Assembly (NCBI GenBank): GCA_900239685.1
Contig: OENT01000226.1
Span: 93,103 to 157,102, forward strand
Direction: 5' to 3'
DNA length: 64,000 nucleotides
From: Rotaria macrura
Lineage: Eukaryota; Rotifera; Eurotatoria; Philodinida; Philodinidae
Position 1 is the first letter of the stretch; each line of letters starts with the position of its first letter. This document shows, piece after piece, positions 36,967-48,273 of the stretch. The translations under genes were made by a program, and so were the position numbers. The notes under the pieces were generated by a model. That model made no database searches, was not told where the DNA came from, and saw nothing but the letters and a program-made list of their open reading frames with translations.

Positions 36967-37325
36967 GGTTGTAAGCAATTTTTCGCTAGAATGAAATAGT
37001 TTATTGGAGTTGAGTACGTCTATTAAATAATTTTCGCGGTGAGTCCTAGAATGTTCAATATCTTTATTTTGCGAATGAAAGAACACTTTATTCAAACCTT
37101 TTCTTTTATATATCGTGTAACAGTCAACTGTTTCACTTGATTCAAAAAAATTGTTGTAAAGAAATTCCTACAGGAGCATGGATCGTATCAAATATTGAAG
37201 TTTGACAACACTAGGACGTGCTGTTTGTTCCAAATGATAGTAATAATCGTGAACTACTCCTTTAATAGATGTTTAAAATAAGTGAGATGTCAGATTTTGA
37301 AAAGTAAAATAGATCAATCTCGAAG
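36967..37325. other. Spacer upstream of eIF5
   Basis: 359 bp AT-rich, with the likely 5'-UTR acceptor of eIF5 near its left edge; otherwise nothing recognised. Confidence 0.5.
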
Positions 37326-38256
37326 CCCAGGTCGATCAAAACGGTATCGTTTACGATCCGAATACGCACGGAAAATGTTGTTAAAACGCAGTATTTACGG
37401 TAACAAACGGGATCAATACGGTTCACTTTCGGGCCGTAACAGACCGTATTATCTGGCGCAGAAATACGCACCGTTTTGCATCCGTCTCGTAAACAGACCG
37501 TATATTGATAAAAAACGATGGGTTACAGAGTGCCCATTAACGGACCGTTTTTGCAACGATAAATTATTCGAAATTAGCAATTACGGAGGTCAAGCGTTAC
37601 GGCCGTCCTGTATCCGCAGAAAAAGTTTTGCGACAAAGACGCGACTTTCAAAAGGCATAGTATTTTAAAGCGAAGGAATAAGGCTGATATCAGTGCCCAG
37701 CCCGTTTTTTATCACTAACTTCACTCAGGTGTAGCGANCAAAGTTCCATCAATGTAAATTCCCGATGGAGAGACTAAGTTACATTGAAAGTTAACAAAAA
37801 TTTAGCGTAAAAACTACAGCATGATATCCTCTCTGTCTTTACACATTCCTGCACAACTAAACTAAATTTCACATAGAATGTGTAAGGACAACATAGAACG
37901 ATTACGGCCCGTAAACCGAATGATTACACCCCGCTTTCTTAGTAGTCTGAAGAACCCCTTTAATTAGCACTTTGGTGCTTTGGTATCCCGAGTCGCTTGC
38001 GTTCTTCATTCCCGTATGCGAGAAAGTACATTAATACTTTGGAGAAATTTTTGGCGAAAAGGTCAGAAAATAGACCGTATGCGTTCTGGTTTACGTAACG
38101 TTCAGCGCTCTTCGGTAACTGCTCCGTAAGCGTTCCGTAACTTATACGTTTGTATTCCGTAAACCGATGCTCGTAATCGAAATTCTACGGAATGCCGTAA
38201 ACATGCCGTTTGGTATTCGTTCACCGCCGTATACGGACCGTTCTGTACGACCTGGG
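37326..38256. mobile_element. Non-autonomous TIR element, CCGTA/TACGG family
   Basis: A 931-bp unit bounded by inverted ends beginning CCCAGGTCG; about 24 of the first 30 positions agree between the two ends, including a shared AACGGT. Both end regions are packed with TACGG, CCGTAA and near-palindromic ACGGACCGT words in either orientation, which makes them far richer in CG than the surroundings. The middle is plain AT-rich DNA with no transposase. No clear target-site duplication was found. One ambiguous base (n) is at 37738. The 128-codon plus-strand frame 37282-37668 is a by-product of the few stops in this sequence. Confidence 0.72.
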
Positions 38257-39034
38257 AGGACTTACTTTCGGTGAATAACTTCATAAATAAATCTAACTTT
38301 CAACGGTCAATAATAATTTAACTACGTCGAATGTGAAGTGAATCTAACCAAGTAAAACATCTGTAACTCAACATATTAAAATGATGCAATACATATGCAA
38401 GTCAGAGGTGAAATAAAGAGAAAAATAAAAACAAATGACGATGAAAAGAGGGTAAATGACGCAGGTGAAACCCATATGTATGTCATCATAAGAAAGAAAG
38501 TTTCATTAGAATGGCAGAGAACGAATGCATTCAAGAAAAAAGACTCATACGAAAAAGACATTATTAGGATCGCTACAATACTATTGCTGATAATAAATAA
38601 TAACGATAAAGTGATTACTTATTTATTGGTATTTATTATTGGTTCATAAAAGTAATAAAAGGGACAACCACCGAAAGGTAATAAGGCGATTCACATATAA
38701 ATAGCTTTTAAAGAGTTAGGAGACTTTGTTTAACTTTGCCAGATCTATCTAAAGATTATGCTCAGACTAGATCATTGTCGACCACGACTTGAACGTTTGT
38801 GTGCAGAGGAGGGGAGGTTCTTTTCTTACTAGCCCACACATGTGCATACCACATATAAAAGTTACGTGAAGGCAGTAATTTCAAACAACATGGATGAATT
38901 TAGAAACTTTATTAATACCTAAGACTCATTTTTGCCAGGGTGTGGGTCTCAGTGCGCTTGTGGGAATTTATTGTCTCTTCTGAACACCAAGACCGACAAC
39001 CAAACAACGTAAGGATGAATATCACATACAGCCC
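38257..39034. other. Spacer between two TIR elements
   Basis: 778 bp, AT-rich; the 84-codon plus-strand frame at 38395-38649 is lysine-rich and unrecognised. Nothing supportable. Confidence 0.5.
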
Positions 39035-40473
39035 ACGGAAAAAATTTCGCTAAAAAACGCGGTTTGGAACGCTATTTGGAAACGAGGGAGTCAGACCGTA
39101 TATTAGTCTTTCCAAAAACAGTAAAAACCGCGGTTTTTTCAAGACGCGGTAGAATGCGTTTTTAAAAAACCGTCTGACTCCCGTGATTTTTGGAAACCAC
39201 TAAATACCGTGATTTTTTGACACCGCGATACAGAGTGGTTTTTTAAGATATACTCAAACTGTGAAAAAAATAATTAACCAAAATTATTTACACTTTCATA
39301 GTATTGCTTAATAACTTCTTGGTACAGGTAATTTCTATAGGAAACTGTCATTATTGCTCGTTTTTCACTTAGTCGCCCTGTAATCAATCTAATTATATAC
39401 ATTTCATTTATTTTTGGTCGAGGCAGGATTCGAACACTAATTTTTCTCATATACCTCTACTTTTCTAAATTCGTACATGACAATACAAACTACTCGATCA
39501 TATTTGCGCACATAAATCTATCAGCGAATCTACCTTATAAGCTGATCGAGCATAAGGGAAAACCACTGATTTTTGATTTTGCGATTTTTTTAAAAATTTT
39601 TAATAGATTGATTACAGTTAATGAAATCGGCAAAATAAACAAAAAAATTTTAAAAATCACAGAAATCAGAAAAGATCAAATTAGGAAAATCAGAGAATAA
39701 ATTAAATCAGGAAAATCAAAAGACTCTTGTTTAAACTGTTTCATCCACCCTTGATTCAAATTTTGAACAACAAGGATACAAAACTTTATCACGCTGATCG
39801 AATCATTGATTTTTTAATTTTACAATTAATTAAATATCAAAAAACTCTAGTGTTTCCGGCTTGACTGCTAGCCTTTTACACTGATTCCCTCTCAAATGAG
39901 ATCCACTTTATGAAAATAAAATTCATCAATACAATTAAACGACACACTCTCTTGGCCCAGAAACTCAATACGGAGTCTTTTTTCTCAATTGTAAATTTCA
40001 TTTCGTTGTCAAATTTTATTTTAAAAAAATCTTTGTTTTCGCAAAATTCATTTCATATAAGAGGCACTCATTTGTGACTACAGTTAAAACGATATTAACA
40101 GTATTTCATGCGATCTCAAACTGCAAGGTTGGATGCCAAAATTAAAATTGCGATAATCTCCGTGTCGGAAAATCCAGACTAACCGCATTTCAGAATATCG
40201 CGGCTATAATGGTGTTTACTGCGGTTTTGGGTAACCGCGTGTAACCGCGTTGTGGAATATCGCGTTTACAATGGTATTTACTGCGATTTTGGGAAACCGA
40301 GTCGAACCGCGTTTTCGAATACCGTGGTCTTCGTTTAGGAAGCTGCGTTCAATTTAAAATGCAGCGAGAAAAACCGCGGTTAACCGCATATTTTTCAGAG
40401 ACACTGCGATTTTCTAGGGAAAACCCGCGGTTAGGTGAAAATAACCGCGGTTTTTCCCTAAAAAATTTTCCGT
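39035..40473. mobile_element. Non-autonomous TIR element, AACCGCGGTT family
   Basis: A 1439-bp unit with inverted ends starting ACGGAAAA and continuing through an A/T block into CGCGGTT. Both end regions repeat degenerate AACCGCG words that together form the palindrome AACCGCGGTT (for example 39124-39137, about 40205-40245, 40370-40390, 40425-40455). The left end has a nested hairpin: GGGAGTCAGAC near 39087 pairs with GTCTGACTCCC near 39172. A tRNA-like segment lies inside on the minus strand. No open transposase frame. Flanking ATATCACAT appears on both sides but not directly abutting, so the duplication is uncertain. Confidence 0.72.
39416..39499 (-). repeat. tRNA-like segment inside the AACCGCGGTT element
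   Basis: Read on the minus strand, 84 nt run from GATCGAG to CTCGACC, ends that can pair at 6 of 7 positions, with a perfect B-box word GTTCGAATCC near the 3' end. The anticodon and T stems pair poorly, so this is a decayed tRNA or tRNA-derived SINE head, not a working gene. Confidence 0.4.
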
Positions 40474-40957
40474 AGGAGGTAACAGCATATCACATCGGTA
40501 TATCTCTTCGTACACATGTTACATGTTATTAGTGATACATCTAACTAGAAAATATAAGACGGTGTCATCCCAATCAGGAGCAATATAGGTACATATACAA
40601 ACAAAGTATAGCAATAGCAAATATGTAGATTTTCTGTTTCTCAAATAAAGAAGTTCGACCAATAGGACAAAAATTTTACATGTATTTCTTTGTTGGTATG
40701 TATCACTGAAAATGAGAAGATATTTTTTCTTTTCAATCAATTTTAAATCTATAGAAACCAGAAAACCTAATTTCTGCTGTTTCTTCGCAAGTATCTTGCT
40801 AATTCAGCCCAATTAGTATGAGTTTCAATTAGTGAGAGCATGTGTAAAAGTTCAAAACTTCGACTGACTTCATGATTGAAGTCTCTGCTTTTTTTCCTAG
40901 AACCAACATAGAAGTTTTTGCCATTTAGCTGAACGTAATTATGGATTTTCTTTTCAG
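40474..40957. other. Spacer, nothing recognised
   Basis: 484 bp AT-rich; ends at a TTTTCAG acceptor preceding the nuclease-like pseudogene. Confidence 0.45.
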
Positions 40958-41405
40958 ACCGAGCTGTTTTCGACGAAGACTATCAAAAAGTAACAGATAG
41001 AGAGATACATTTGACCTATGCATATAACGATATTTATAATTGTTACTGTGGATGGACCAAGATTGGTGATTTTAATTGGAATGAAGCTAGTCGAAGAGGA
41101 AGAATGAAACAAAATCTTTAACTTCATTGGATTCGGAAAGATCTCATTTGTCAGGTCCATGTACTCAACGAAGGGGTATTGCTCTCGATCAGGCATTTAT
41201 CATTATAAACGAGTATTTGCTTTCAGGTTGCTAAAACACCGCTTGTCTCATCATCTTGAGCAGATATATGACTTTTCGTTTTTCTTCTAACAGGTGGTTG
41301 GGAGCCCTGGTTTCGTTGTGAATTCTAGCAACATACTGTCGTCGATGGTGGACGTTACAGATTTTTTCAGTGACCACGCAGCACTCGTCTTCAGTTTAAA
41401 ACTTG
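40958..41405 (+). pseudogene. EEP-superfamily nuclease-like pseudogene fragment
   Basis: Three short coding-like blocks in order. Block one after the acceptor at 40956-40957 contains WTKIGDFNWNEASR, with the GDFN motif of endonuclease/exonuclease/phosphatase folds. Block two, one base out of frame from ~41085, reads GPCTQRRGIALDQAFIINEY. Block three (41294-41405) reads VDVTDFFSDHAALVFSLKL, with the SDH catalytic motif, and ends at a GTAAAA donor-like site. The frame change between blocks one and two and mismatched phases before block three suggest decay. The parent could be a cellular phosphodiesterase or a retrotransposon endonuclease; intron-like signals favour the former. Confidence 0.42.
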
Positions 41406-41894
41406 GTAAAAATTATTCAAGAAATAAACAGTGAAAAGCTGCACAATGCGTCTAAGTTGATTGGCATTGTAAACTCTGTAATTGTCCCTGATGTTTTGTA
41501 TTTGATATCTTTTCTTTAGATGTCTCTATTTCTATGCTTGTATTTGAATAGTCTCTGGTTTGTATGTGAGAGTATGCGGGTGATTACTTCATTTCCTAGT
41601 ATAGATTATACTAAATTTTCGTACACTGTTTTAGTGTTTTTTTTTCAACAAGCTTATTCTGAATCCTACTACTATTGTAGTTATGTTTGTCAATCATGTT
41701 TATTCAAGATCCATAAAATATTTTCGAGGAAAGCTTTCCAATTGTGAAATCTCTTTTTAGATCAAACTAGTAAGTTCTAGGTTACCGACTATGCTGATTG
41801 TGAATTTGGCCATGAGAAACACTATTTGGGTCTTTACAGGGTGGGTTTTCCAGAAAACCCATATTGAAGGTCTGGGTGTGCCTCTTGTGTCTAA
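41406..41894. other. Flank of truncated retrotransposon
   Basis: 489 bp with no recognised gene. It includes GGGTGGGTTTTCC with AACCCAC-like words at 41837-41865 next to the retrotransposon breakpoint. Confidence 0.4.
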
Positions 41895-41914
41895 CGACAC
41901 CCAAACCCACACCC
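41895..41914 (-). repeat. Telomere-like G-rich tract at retrotransposon 3' end
   Basis: On the minus strand, directly after the broken ORF2, the sequence reads GGGTGTGGGTTTGGGTG. It contains one copy of TGTGGG, the published Adineta vaga telomere repeat, and sits in the orientation a chromosome end would have. The tract is short, so chance is possible. Confidence 0.35.
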
Positions 41915-44900
41915 TTTTTCATGACCACTTGAATTCTTTGTTTTAAGACGACGAATTGATTGAATAATATCTCCAATCCGAAACAAAAATGGTTTCGATA
42001 GAAGTTCATTGAGTTTCTGTGAAAGTGATGTTTTAAATTCATCAACACCCTTCTGTTGGGTCGGTGTTTCAATTTCTTCGAACATTTTAGAATAATACTC
42101 GAAAGCATGTTGTAACATAGCATCAGTTTCAGTTAATATGGAACTGTCGATATCATTGACAAATCCTTGAATTGGAGGTTTACGACTTGTAAAGAGAGTA
42201 TGAGTGTGCCTCCAAAAACGTTTAGTATTTTTCGGGTCAATTTTGAAACAAAAGTCTTGCCATTGAGCTTTCTTAATGGCTCGTAATTCATAATGAATAT
42301 ATCGATTTATAGAAGTAAGCAAGATAAGTTGTTCATTATTTTTAGTCAGGCGATAAAGATGTAATATTTTACGCCGGTGTTTAATTATCCTGACAAGATA
42401 GGGTGGGAGACTTGATCGATATCTCTTAGCTATGTGATAATCAGTACATGTTTCTTGTAAGCCAACAAGACTTTGTTCATAAATTAGAATAAACTCAATT
42501 GGGTTATTTGTCATATGCTGTGCTAAATGGAAAAAAATGTTTGTTTGAAATCTAAGATACAACTTATTAGATTCCAATCAATATGTTTTATTTCATAGAA
42601 ATTGAAGTTATCCAGAATGAATGATGTGATTTGCCAATGAACAGGATAATGATCTGTAACTTGCATAGTTTGATCAATTTCAGTAAGTTCAGAGGATAGT
42701 TGATACGGAGCGATGATAACGTCAATAATGCCTTGAGATCGAGCTGACGTTGACTGCGGAGCATTGTATATTTTCAAATTTTGTGTGAAATTAATTTATT
42801 CGTTCAATCGACAGCTATTCTTGTTCATAATCACATCGTACCAATTAGGACTTCGAGCATTGAGATCATGAACTATAAAATTAGATTGGAGTTATGATTA
42901 TGCAACTATATGGTTAAGAGTGTCAGTATGAAATTTTGCATGAGATGGTAGGTAGAGAACGGCAGAAGTGTATCGTTTTTTTTGTTAAAGATGTCTACAG
43001 CAATCAAATTCTTTATTTCCCTGAATTGAGAGATGCACCGGTGAGTTATCTGATGTGCATTTGCTAAACAAACACCTCCGCATTCATTTGATTCATATTG
43101 GAAGTAAATAGTATATTGTAATTTGAAAAAACTAGCTATGCGACAATTAACATTGTTGTTGCAATGAAGACCGGTTAACCCCAAACAGTTGGATAGTAGG
43201 AACAAATATATTGAATGAAATCTTCAAGGTGACTATAGATAAGCTAATAATGTTATAGAGGAGCAATGAGAACGAAGATTTGTGCATGGACTCATGTGTA
43301 TGGTAGGTGGACCAGTTTTTAATTAGTGTTGATAAAGTGAATGAAGTTTCCCATTCATAGAGTATGGTTTTAGCTTTTTGAACCTGATAATCAGTACTTA
43401 AATAAGAAAATAGAAAAGCTTCAGAGTCAGTCAATTTCTCATCGATGCGAATAGTCCTTGAGAGATAAAATTCTTTTGCATGCAGATCAATCACTGAAAA
43501 TACTGGTTGTCTGAAGATAAGCTGTTACTAGGATTCGATTCAAGTACTGGCTGGGATACTGATGTGGACTGATTGATTATATTTAGGTGCACGTGATGAG
43601 AATAAATTCGATCGACCTTTAGTACGAATAAGTAATGAAGAAGAGATGGATGTGTTCTAAGTGACAAGTGGAATGGAAAATGACGTATTATCGATATGCG
43701 CGTAGTTTCGCAACAATGAGAGTTTTGTATTTTGTTGATCAGTTAGTAAGAGCATTTCTTTTCAGTTAGTGTATCACATAAAGTGACGAGCAGTTCTGAC
43801 ATAGGCATAAGATACGGCATAATTTGAGTTTTAACCATATCTAGTATTGTCAGTTGTTGTTAAGTAGCTGCCTCACATTTGTACACAATGTGAGTCAGTC
43901 GTTCTATAAAAACATCGTGTGATTTATTTATCTCCTCTTTGAGAGTTTTAATAATGATAATCGATGAATCGATTTGTTGTAACGCTGATGATTAACTTAA
44001 TTCTGTTGTACCAATGTTAGGTGGAAGAGAAGGTGGAATGGTTTTCAAAACATTCGAGTATAGTCGAGCAGAAGAAGGGAGACAGATAACAGTTGATGAT
44101 GTATGTATTGCTCTGGTAGACTGTTGTTGCTGTTCGTCTTTGCGGTAAGATATTTTAACCGGACATTCAGGTGGTCCTACCATAAGAGAGCCAGCACCAT
44201 TAGCACATTTGATAGTGTTTAAACAATTGGGATTATAAACATGAAGTTCTCCACACTTGAAACATTTTGGTTCATTCATCGATGTATGAAGCTTATGCTC
44301 GAACTGCTGACATTTAAAGTAACGTTCAATTTCGGTTAGCAGTTTATAGGGCGTAATCGTATAACGAATACTATCAATGTAAATATGTCCATCCTGAATG
44401 ATTCAATGAACATCATCATAAGACTGGAAATCAATTCTGATTCGCGTAGTAGACTGACCATCATGAAATATGCGGGTGACATGATTTGTTGATGCATAAG
44501 GTTCTATAATAAGGGGTTGTATTGTATCAATGTTCCAATCCCGAGGAATTCGATTTACAATAATAGAATAACCAATAGGTGTTCGAGGTGGAAAAAAACT
44601 TGAAATGATAAATCACATATTAAGCTCAGCCATGAACTATCATCGAAGAGCATTTCATAAGGTGATGTATCATTGGCAAATAGTAAAAGTATATGTTTTG
44701 ATGAAATGTATTTGGAGTAAAATGCTCTAGTTATATTTAATCTATTATTGTGTTATACGAGATCATTGAGTACTTGTATTTTTGGAGGTTCATTTTTGTT
44801 GTTGAAATTCTGTCTTGAAAGGTGGTAAATTTGACTTTTTGTTTCTTTCATTGATAGGGTCGTTTTGTGGGTCATTCGTCATGTATCGTGCTTGTGTGTC

Positions 44901-45293
44901 TCGTTATCCTTGAGATATTGTTCGATTATAAGGTGGTTTAAAGGTATTTTCAGTTTTTCCCAATGCAAAACATGAGTGAACTCCGGCAATGGTTGTTCTT
45001 TGATGAGTTAGAAGTTGAGATTGAGTATTATTTAGCTGATACATTATTGCATTGGATTTTGGAGCTCGGTTTGAATGTTTAGAAACGACTGTCTCCCATT
45101 CTTGTTCCACTTCACTTACTTCAGACTTCATGGAATGGACGTTATATGCATTCTGCTGCGAAAGATTAAGCTTTTTCTCTGTTTTGTCATTTTCATTAGT
45201 TGGTTTTTGTGTCTGAATTAAATTCTTATGTTTCATGGAAAAGCCATTAAGTGAGAAGATTGAGTAAGAAGTCTTCTCTGTCTTCCTCATCAC
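41915..45293 (-). mobile_element. Decayed non-LTR retrotransposon (ORF1 + endonuclease, no RT)
   Basis: On the minus strand two decayed frames follow each other. ORF1 (45293 to ~43990) has a polar N-terminus (44904-45293), an RNA-binding-like middle and a zinc-knuckle block, KCFKCGELHVYNPNC (44279-43992), with several stops and frame shifts. ORF2 (from ~43494) has an AP-type endonuclease: SFSLLLYNI, CGGVCLANAH, HDLNARSPNWYD (GDxNA-type motif, near 42870), then STSARSQGIIDVI and TDHYPVHW (SDHxPV-type motif, near 42650). The linker before RT continues open as a 228-codon frame (42577-41891) and stops at RRLKTKNSSGHEK, where the RT domain should begin. The 3' part is absent, the reverse of ordinary 5' truncation. 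CR1/Jockey-like by layout. Bdelloid Hebe elements are a known subtelomeric non-LTR family also inactivated by deletion. Confidence 0.84.
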
Positions 45294-46231
45294 CTTGATG
45301 ATGAGTCAATTGAAAAAGAATATTTTCAATTCACTTACAATTCTTCGGAATTGATAATAGAAGAAATATTATTGTAAAAAAAGTACGTTCGATTTTTAGC
45401 GCAGAAAAGAAAAAGTGAAATAAAGTAAAATTGAACACGGATAAGATCCAATATATTCAATTTGAACAGAAAAGAGATGCGATGAAGAACTTTAGGCAAA
45501 ACATTAACTAGCAAGAGCTGCGAGAGAAGAAATTAGTTTTAGTAGATACGCTCAAATGGCGAGCGGGAGATATTGAAAGAATGAATATAGGTATATCTCA
45601 ATGAAGATATATATATAATTTAGAGTTAGTATATGAAGAAGAAAAACAGAGAATAATTATGTTATTCTGAATTAACAATTTTAGGCGCAAAGCAGTAAGA
45701 GAGAAAAAGGGAGGGAAACTAGAATGAGAAACAAACAAATGCACACACAACAAACATCAAGATAACACCAGTGACAATTATCCAGTCACACACCCCTTCT
45801 CATGTTGTTACGTTGGTGGATGCGAAATGATCGAAATCAAAGCATTATCTTATTTATTAGCTAATAGAAATGGATACTGATGTCTTTTATCATACTTTCA
45901 TACTGTTACAAAGAATATATTTATAGTACTTTTGGTTTTAGTTGCAATTCATGAACTTTTATTTTGAGAATTTTTCCATGTAGAAAGGAATATTCAACTA
46001 TATTCTTTGATCAAAAGAAAGGCAGTTCTATTTAGCTTACAAAACCTTTGATATTGAACTTTGAGAGTAAAACATCCATATGCACAGTTGATAGCAGAAC
46101 AAAACTAAAAAACCTGTCATTGACCATTCAATTATTAATACTTCATGAATTCATTGTTAAGAACTCACGAAGGTAAATTTTCGATTAATAAAATAAACTC
46201 TCTTACAATGTCGTATATGCTCTACAACGTG
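45294..46231. other. Possible retrotransposon 5' region and spacer
   Basis: 938 bp upstream of ORF1; A/G-rich with AGAGAAAAAGGGAGG-like words near 45695. It may include the element's 5' UTR, but the boundary is not visible. Confidence 0.35.
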
Positions 46232-46470
46232 CACTGTAAAAAACAAGGGTTTATGAAAGTGCAACGGGACACAAACCATTTTTTCCGTTTTTGATTTATC
46301 TGATAAACCCTTTTTCTAAATCATAAACGTAAAAACCTTATATTATGTTCGTCATATACGGAAAAAAATGGTTTATGTCCCGTTGCACTTTCATAAATCC
46401 TTTTTTTTTGTTTAATACCCTCTCAAAAACGTTTTTTCCGTTTATTATTCTACGGATTTTTTTTACAGTG
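46232..46470. mobile_element. MITE with CACTGTAAAAAA terminal inverted repeats
   Basis: A 239-bp unit with 12-bp perfect terminal repeats CACTGTAAAAAA. Inside, a ~40-bp block with GTGCAACGGGACA and CCATTTTTTCCGT (about 46249-46290) recurs inverted at about 46363-46407, so most of the element folds on itself. No coding capacity. The target-site duplication is unclear (at most the dinucleotide TG). Confidence 0.85.
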
Positions 46471-47328
46471 TGGTATAAAGGTTCACTTCAAATATTGAAA
46501 TGAAAACCTAATCATTAAAGTAGCGCGTTACATTGAAAAGCCGAAAGGTTCTCCAAAACTTTATTTTTAGAGAGTAGACTCTAAGAATTACAGTGAAATC
46601 AAATACAAAAAAATCATACACGATGAACTTCCTGACATCAACCATCATCATCTTGGAAAACAAGCGTACCAAGATCAGAAACAAAAAATTAGGTAGGAAC
46701 CCGAACTCAACGTAAAAACCAGTTTTTATTTCAAAGTGAATAAAGCAACATTTTCGTGCAGCTGCAATGAAATTACAAATTTTACTCAATCGTCTGATTG
46801 TTTCCTATTCAATACAACTGCCGCTATTATAGGCATTACATTCGTTATTATATAAGGTAGTATAGATTTAAGTCGAGGTATAGGTGATCGTGAAAATAAC
46901 ATCAAATTTTACTATGTCTGAAGATGATCTGAACTTAGATTGAACATTTAAATGTCGTGGATATTTCAAATAAATATTTCATGTTTTTATTTCAAACTGA
47001 ATAAATCAACACGTTCGTACAGCTGCAAATGAAATTACAAGTTTTAGCAAGATTCTTATTTTCGACATTTATTCGCTTTAACTTGAATTGATTAAGTTGA
47101 TCAAAGATCTCCATTAGGTCATCGCTGCATAGAGATCAACGTGAAAAAGGAGAACAATAGAAAGAAAAAAGAATATTTTCATTGTGATTCATTGACAAAG
47201 TACTCCCACACACTGAATCAATATATGATTATCTACTGTTGACATGCGTGATTATTTGTCACTGACATCATAAGCATTGTAGTATATGTGGTGTATTTAT
47301 CTAATAGACGATTAAATGCGCAGACACA
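46471..47328. other. Intergenic
   Basis: 858 bp AT-rich between the MITE and the seven-helix gene. A similar phrase, TTTATTTCAAA-TGAATAAA followed by TTCGTGCAGCTGCAA/TTCGTACAGCTGCAA, occurs near 46728-46770 and again near 46986-47030, so it contains a diverged direct duplication. Confidence 0.45.
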
Positions 47329-48273
47329 ATGAGTTGTTTCGATTTGAATAATCCTGAAGATGGGCAAGATCGTTTCTTTCTCTATTCTATGATTATCCTT
47401 CCATTTATCTCCTCTGGCTGCTATTTATTCGGTGCTTGGTATCATTATGTGTATCATCCAGAAGAACGTACTTATGAAGGACTCTTATCCACTGTCGTCA
47501 TTGTGTTTAACTATCTTCAGTATTGTGCCCCGATTCAATCTCGACAATTGCTAGCCATCTACCATATTCTACTATGAATGATCATGGAAACAGCCAATCT
47601 TGGCTATTTGATTTTTTATTTCAAGGAAGGCGAAATATCCCGAATCATAATTTTTTCGTTTTTCCTCATCATTCAAACATATCTTACACTTGATCTGCTC
47701 TATTGTCGAATTTTGAACAATTTTACATTGCATATTGTCGTAGAGAATAAACATTTATTTCATTTTATGTCTCGATTAGAAAGTATTCTTGCCATATTCA
47801 TACCGATCTATTTAAAAATTGAGTATGCATCACTGACTCGAAACACCATTGCTCACTTTCTTCTGTTCGATTTCTTCTCCGATTCTTATCATCGTTTTCA
47901 AGGTGTTTGGATTAAATCTGCATTGTATTTATTTGTAATGACTGTCACAATTGCAGTGACAACTGAATGGTTTTATTTCAATAATCGGCAAGAGATCTAC
48001 GACGAAATCTCTCTACTTGCAGAGGTCATCTCAACTTTCCTTTGTGATACAATCATTATTCTACAATTTTTTTCGTTTCATTTTAAAATTCAACATGTTC
48101 AACGCATCGCTCGAGAAGCTTTATCTTTTGCCAGAAGTCAGCAGAACGATACACAAAATAATGATGAATCAAGCTCCAAACTAGTAATGGTTATTGGAAC
48201 GCATCTATCAATACGAGATCGCAGAAAACAATCTCAACGCGAGCAATATCAAATAACATCCACAACAATATAG
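47329..48273 (+). pseudogene. Seven-helix membrane protein gene with one in-frame stop
   Basis: Two frames, 82 and 231 codons, are consecutive in the same reading frame and are separated only by a TGA at 47575-47577. Together they would give ~314 aa with about seven hydrophobic helices: near residues 20-40 and 52-70, one spanning the stop, then RIIIFSFFLIIQTYLTLDLL, LESILAIFIPIYLK, SALYLFVMTVTIAVTTEW and LLAEVISTFLCDTIIILQFF, with a basic polar tail. The short NNFTLH loop has an N-glycosylation motif. No family is recognised; it may be a lineage-specific receptor-like protein. No GT-AG intron removing the stop was found. It is either a freshly lost gene, an allele with a nonsense mutation, readthrough, or a base error. 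Confidence 0.65.

Noticed and set aside
37282..37668. 128-codon plus-strand frame in the CCGTA element
   Set aside because: It crosses the element end and arises from the CG-rich repeated words; no domain and no similar frame at the other end.
39019..40500. ATATCACAT as a 9-bp target-site duplication of the AACCGCGGTT element
   Set aside because: Both copies exist, but they lie roughly 8-14 bp from the inverted ends instead of abutting them.
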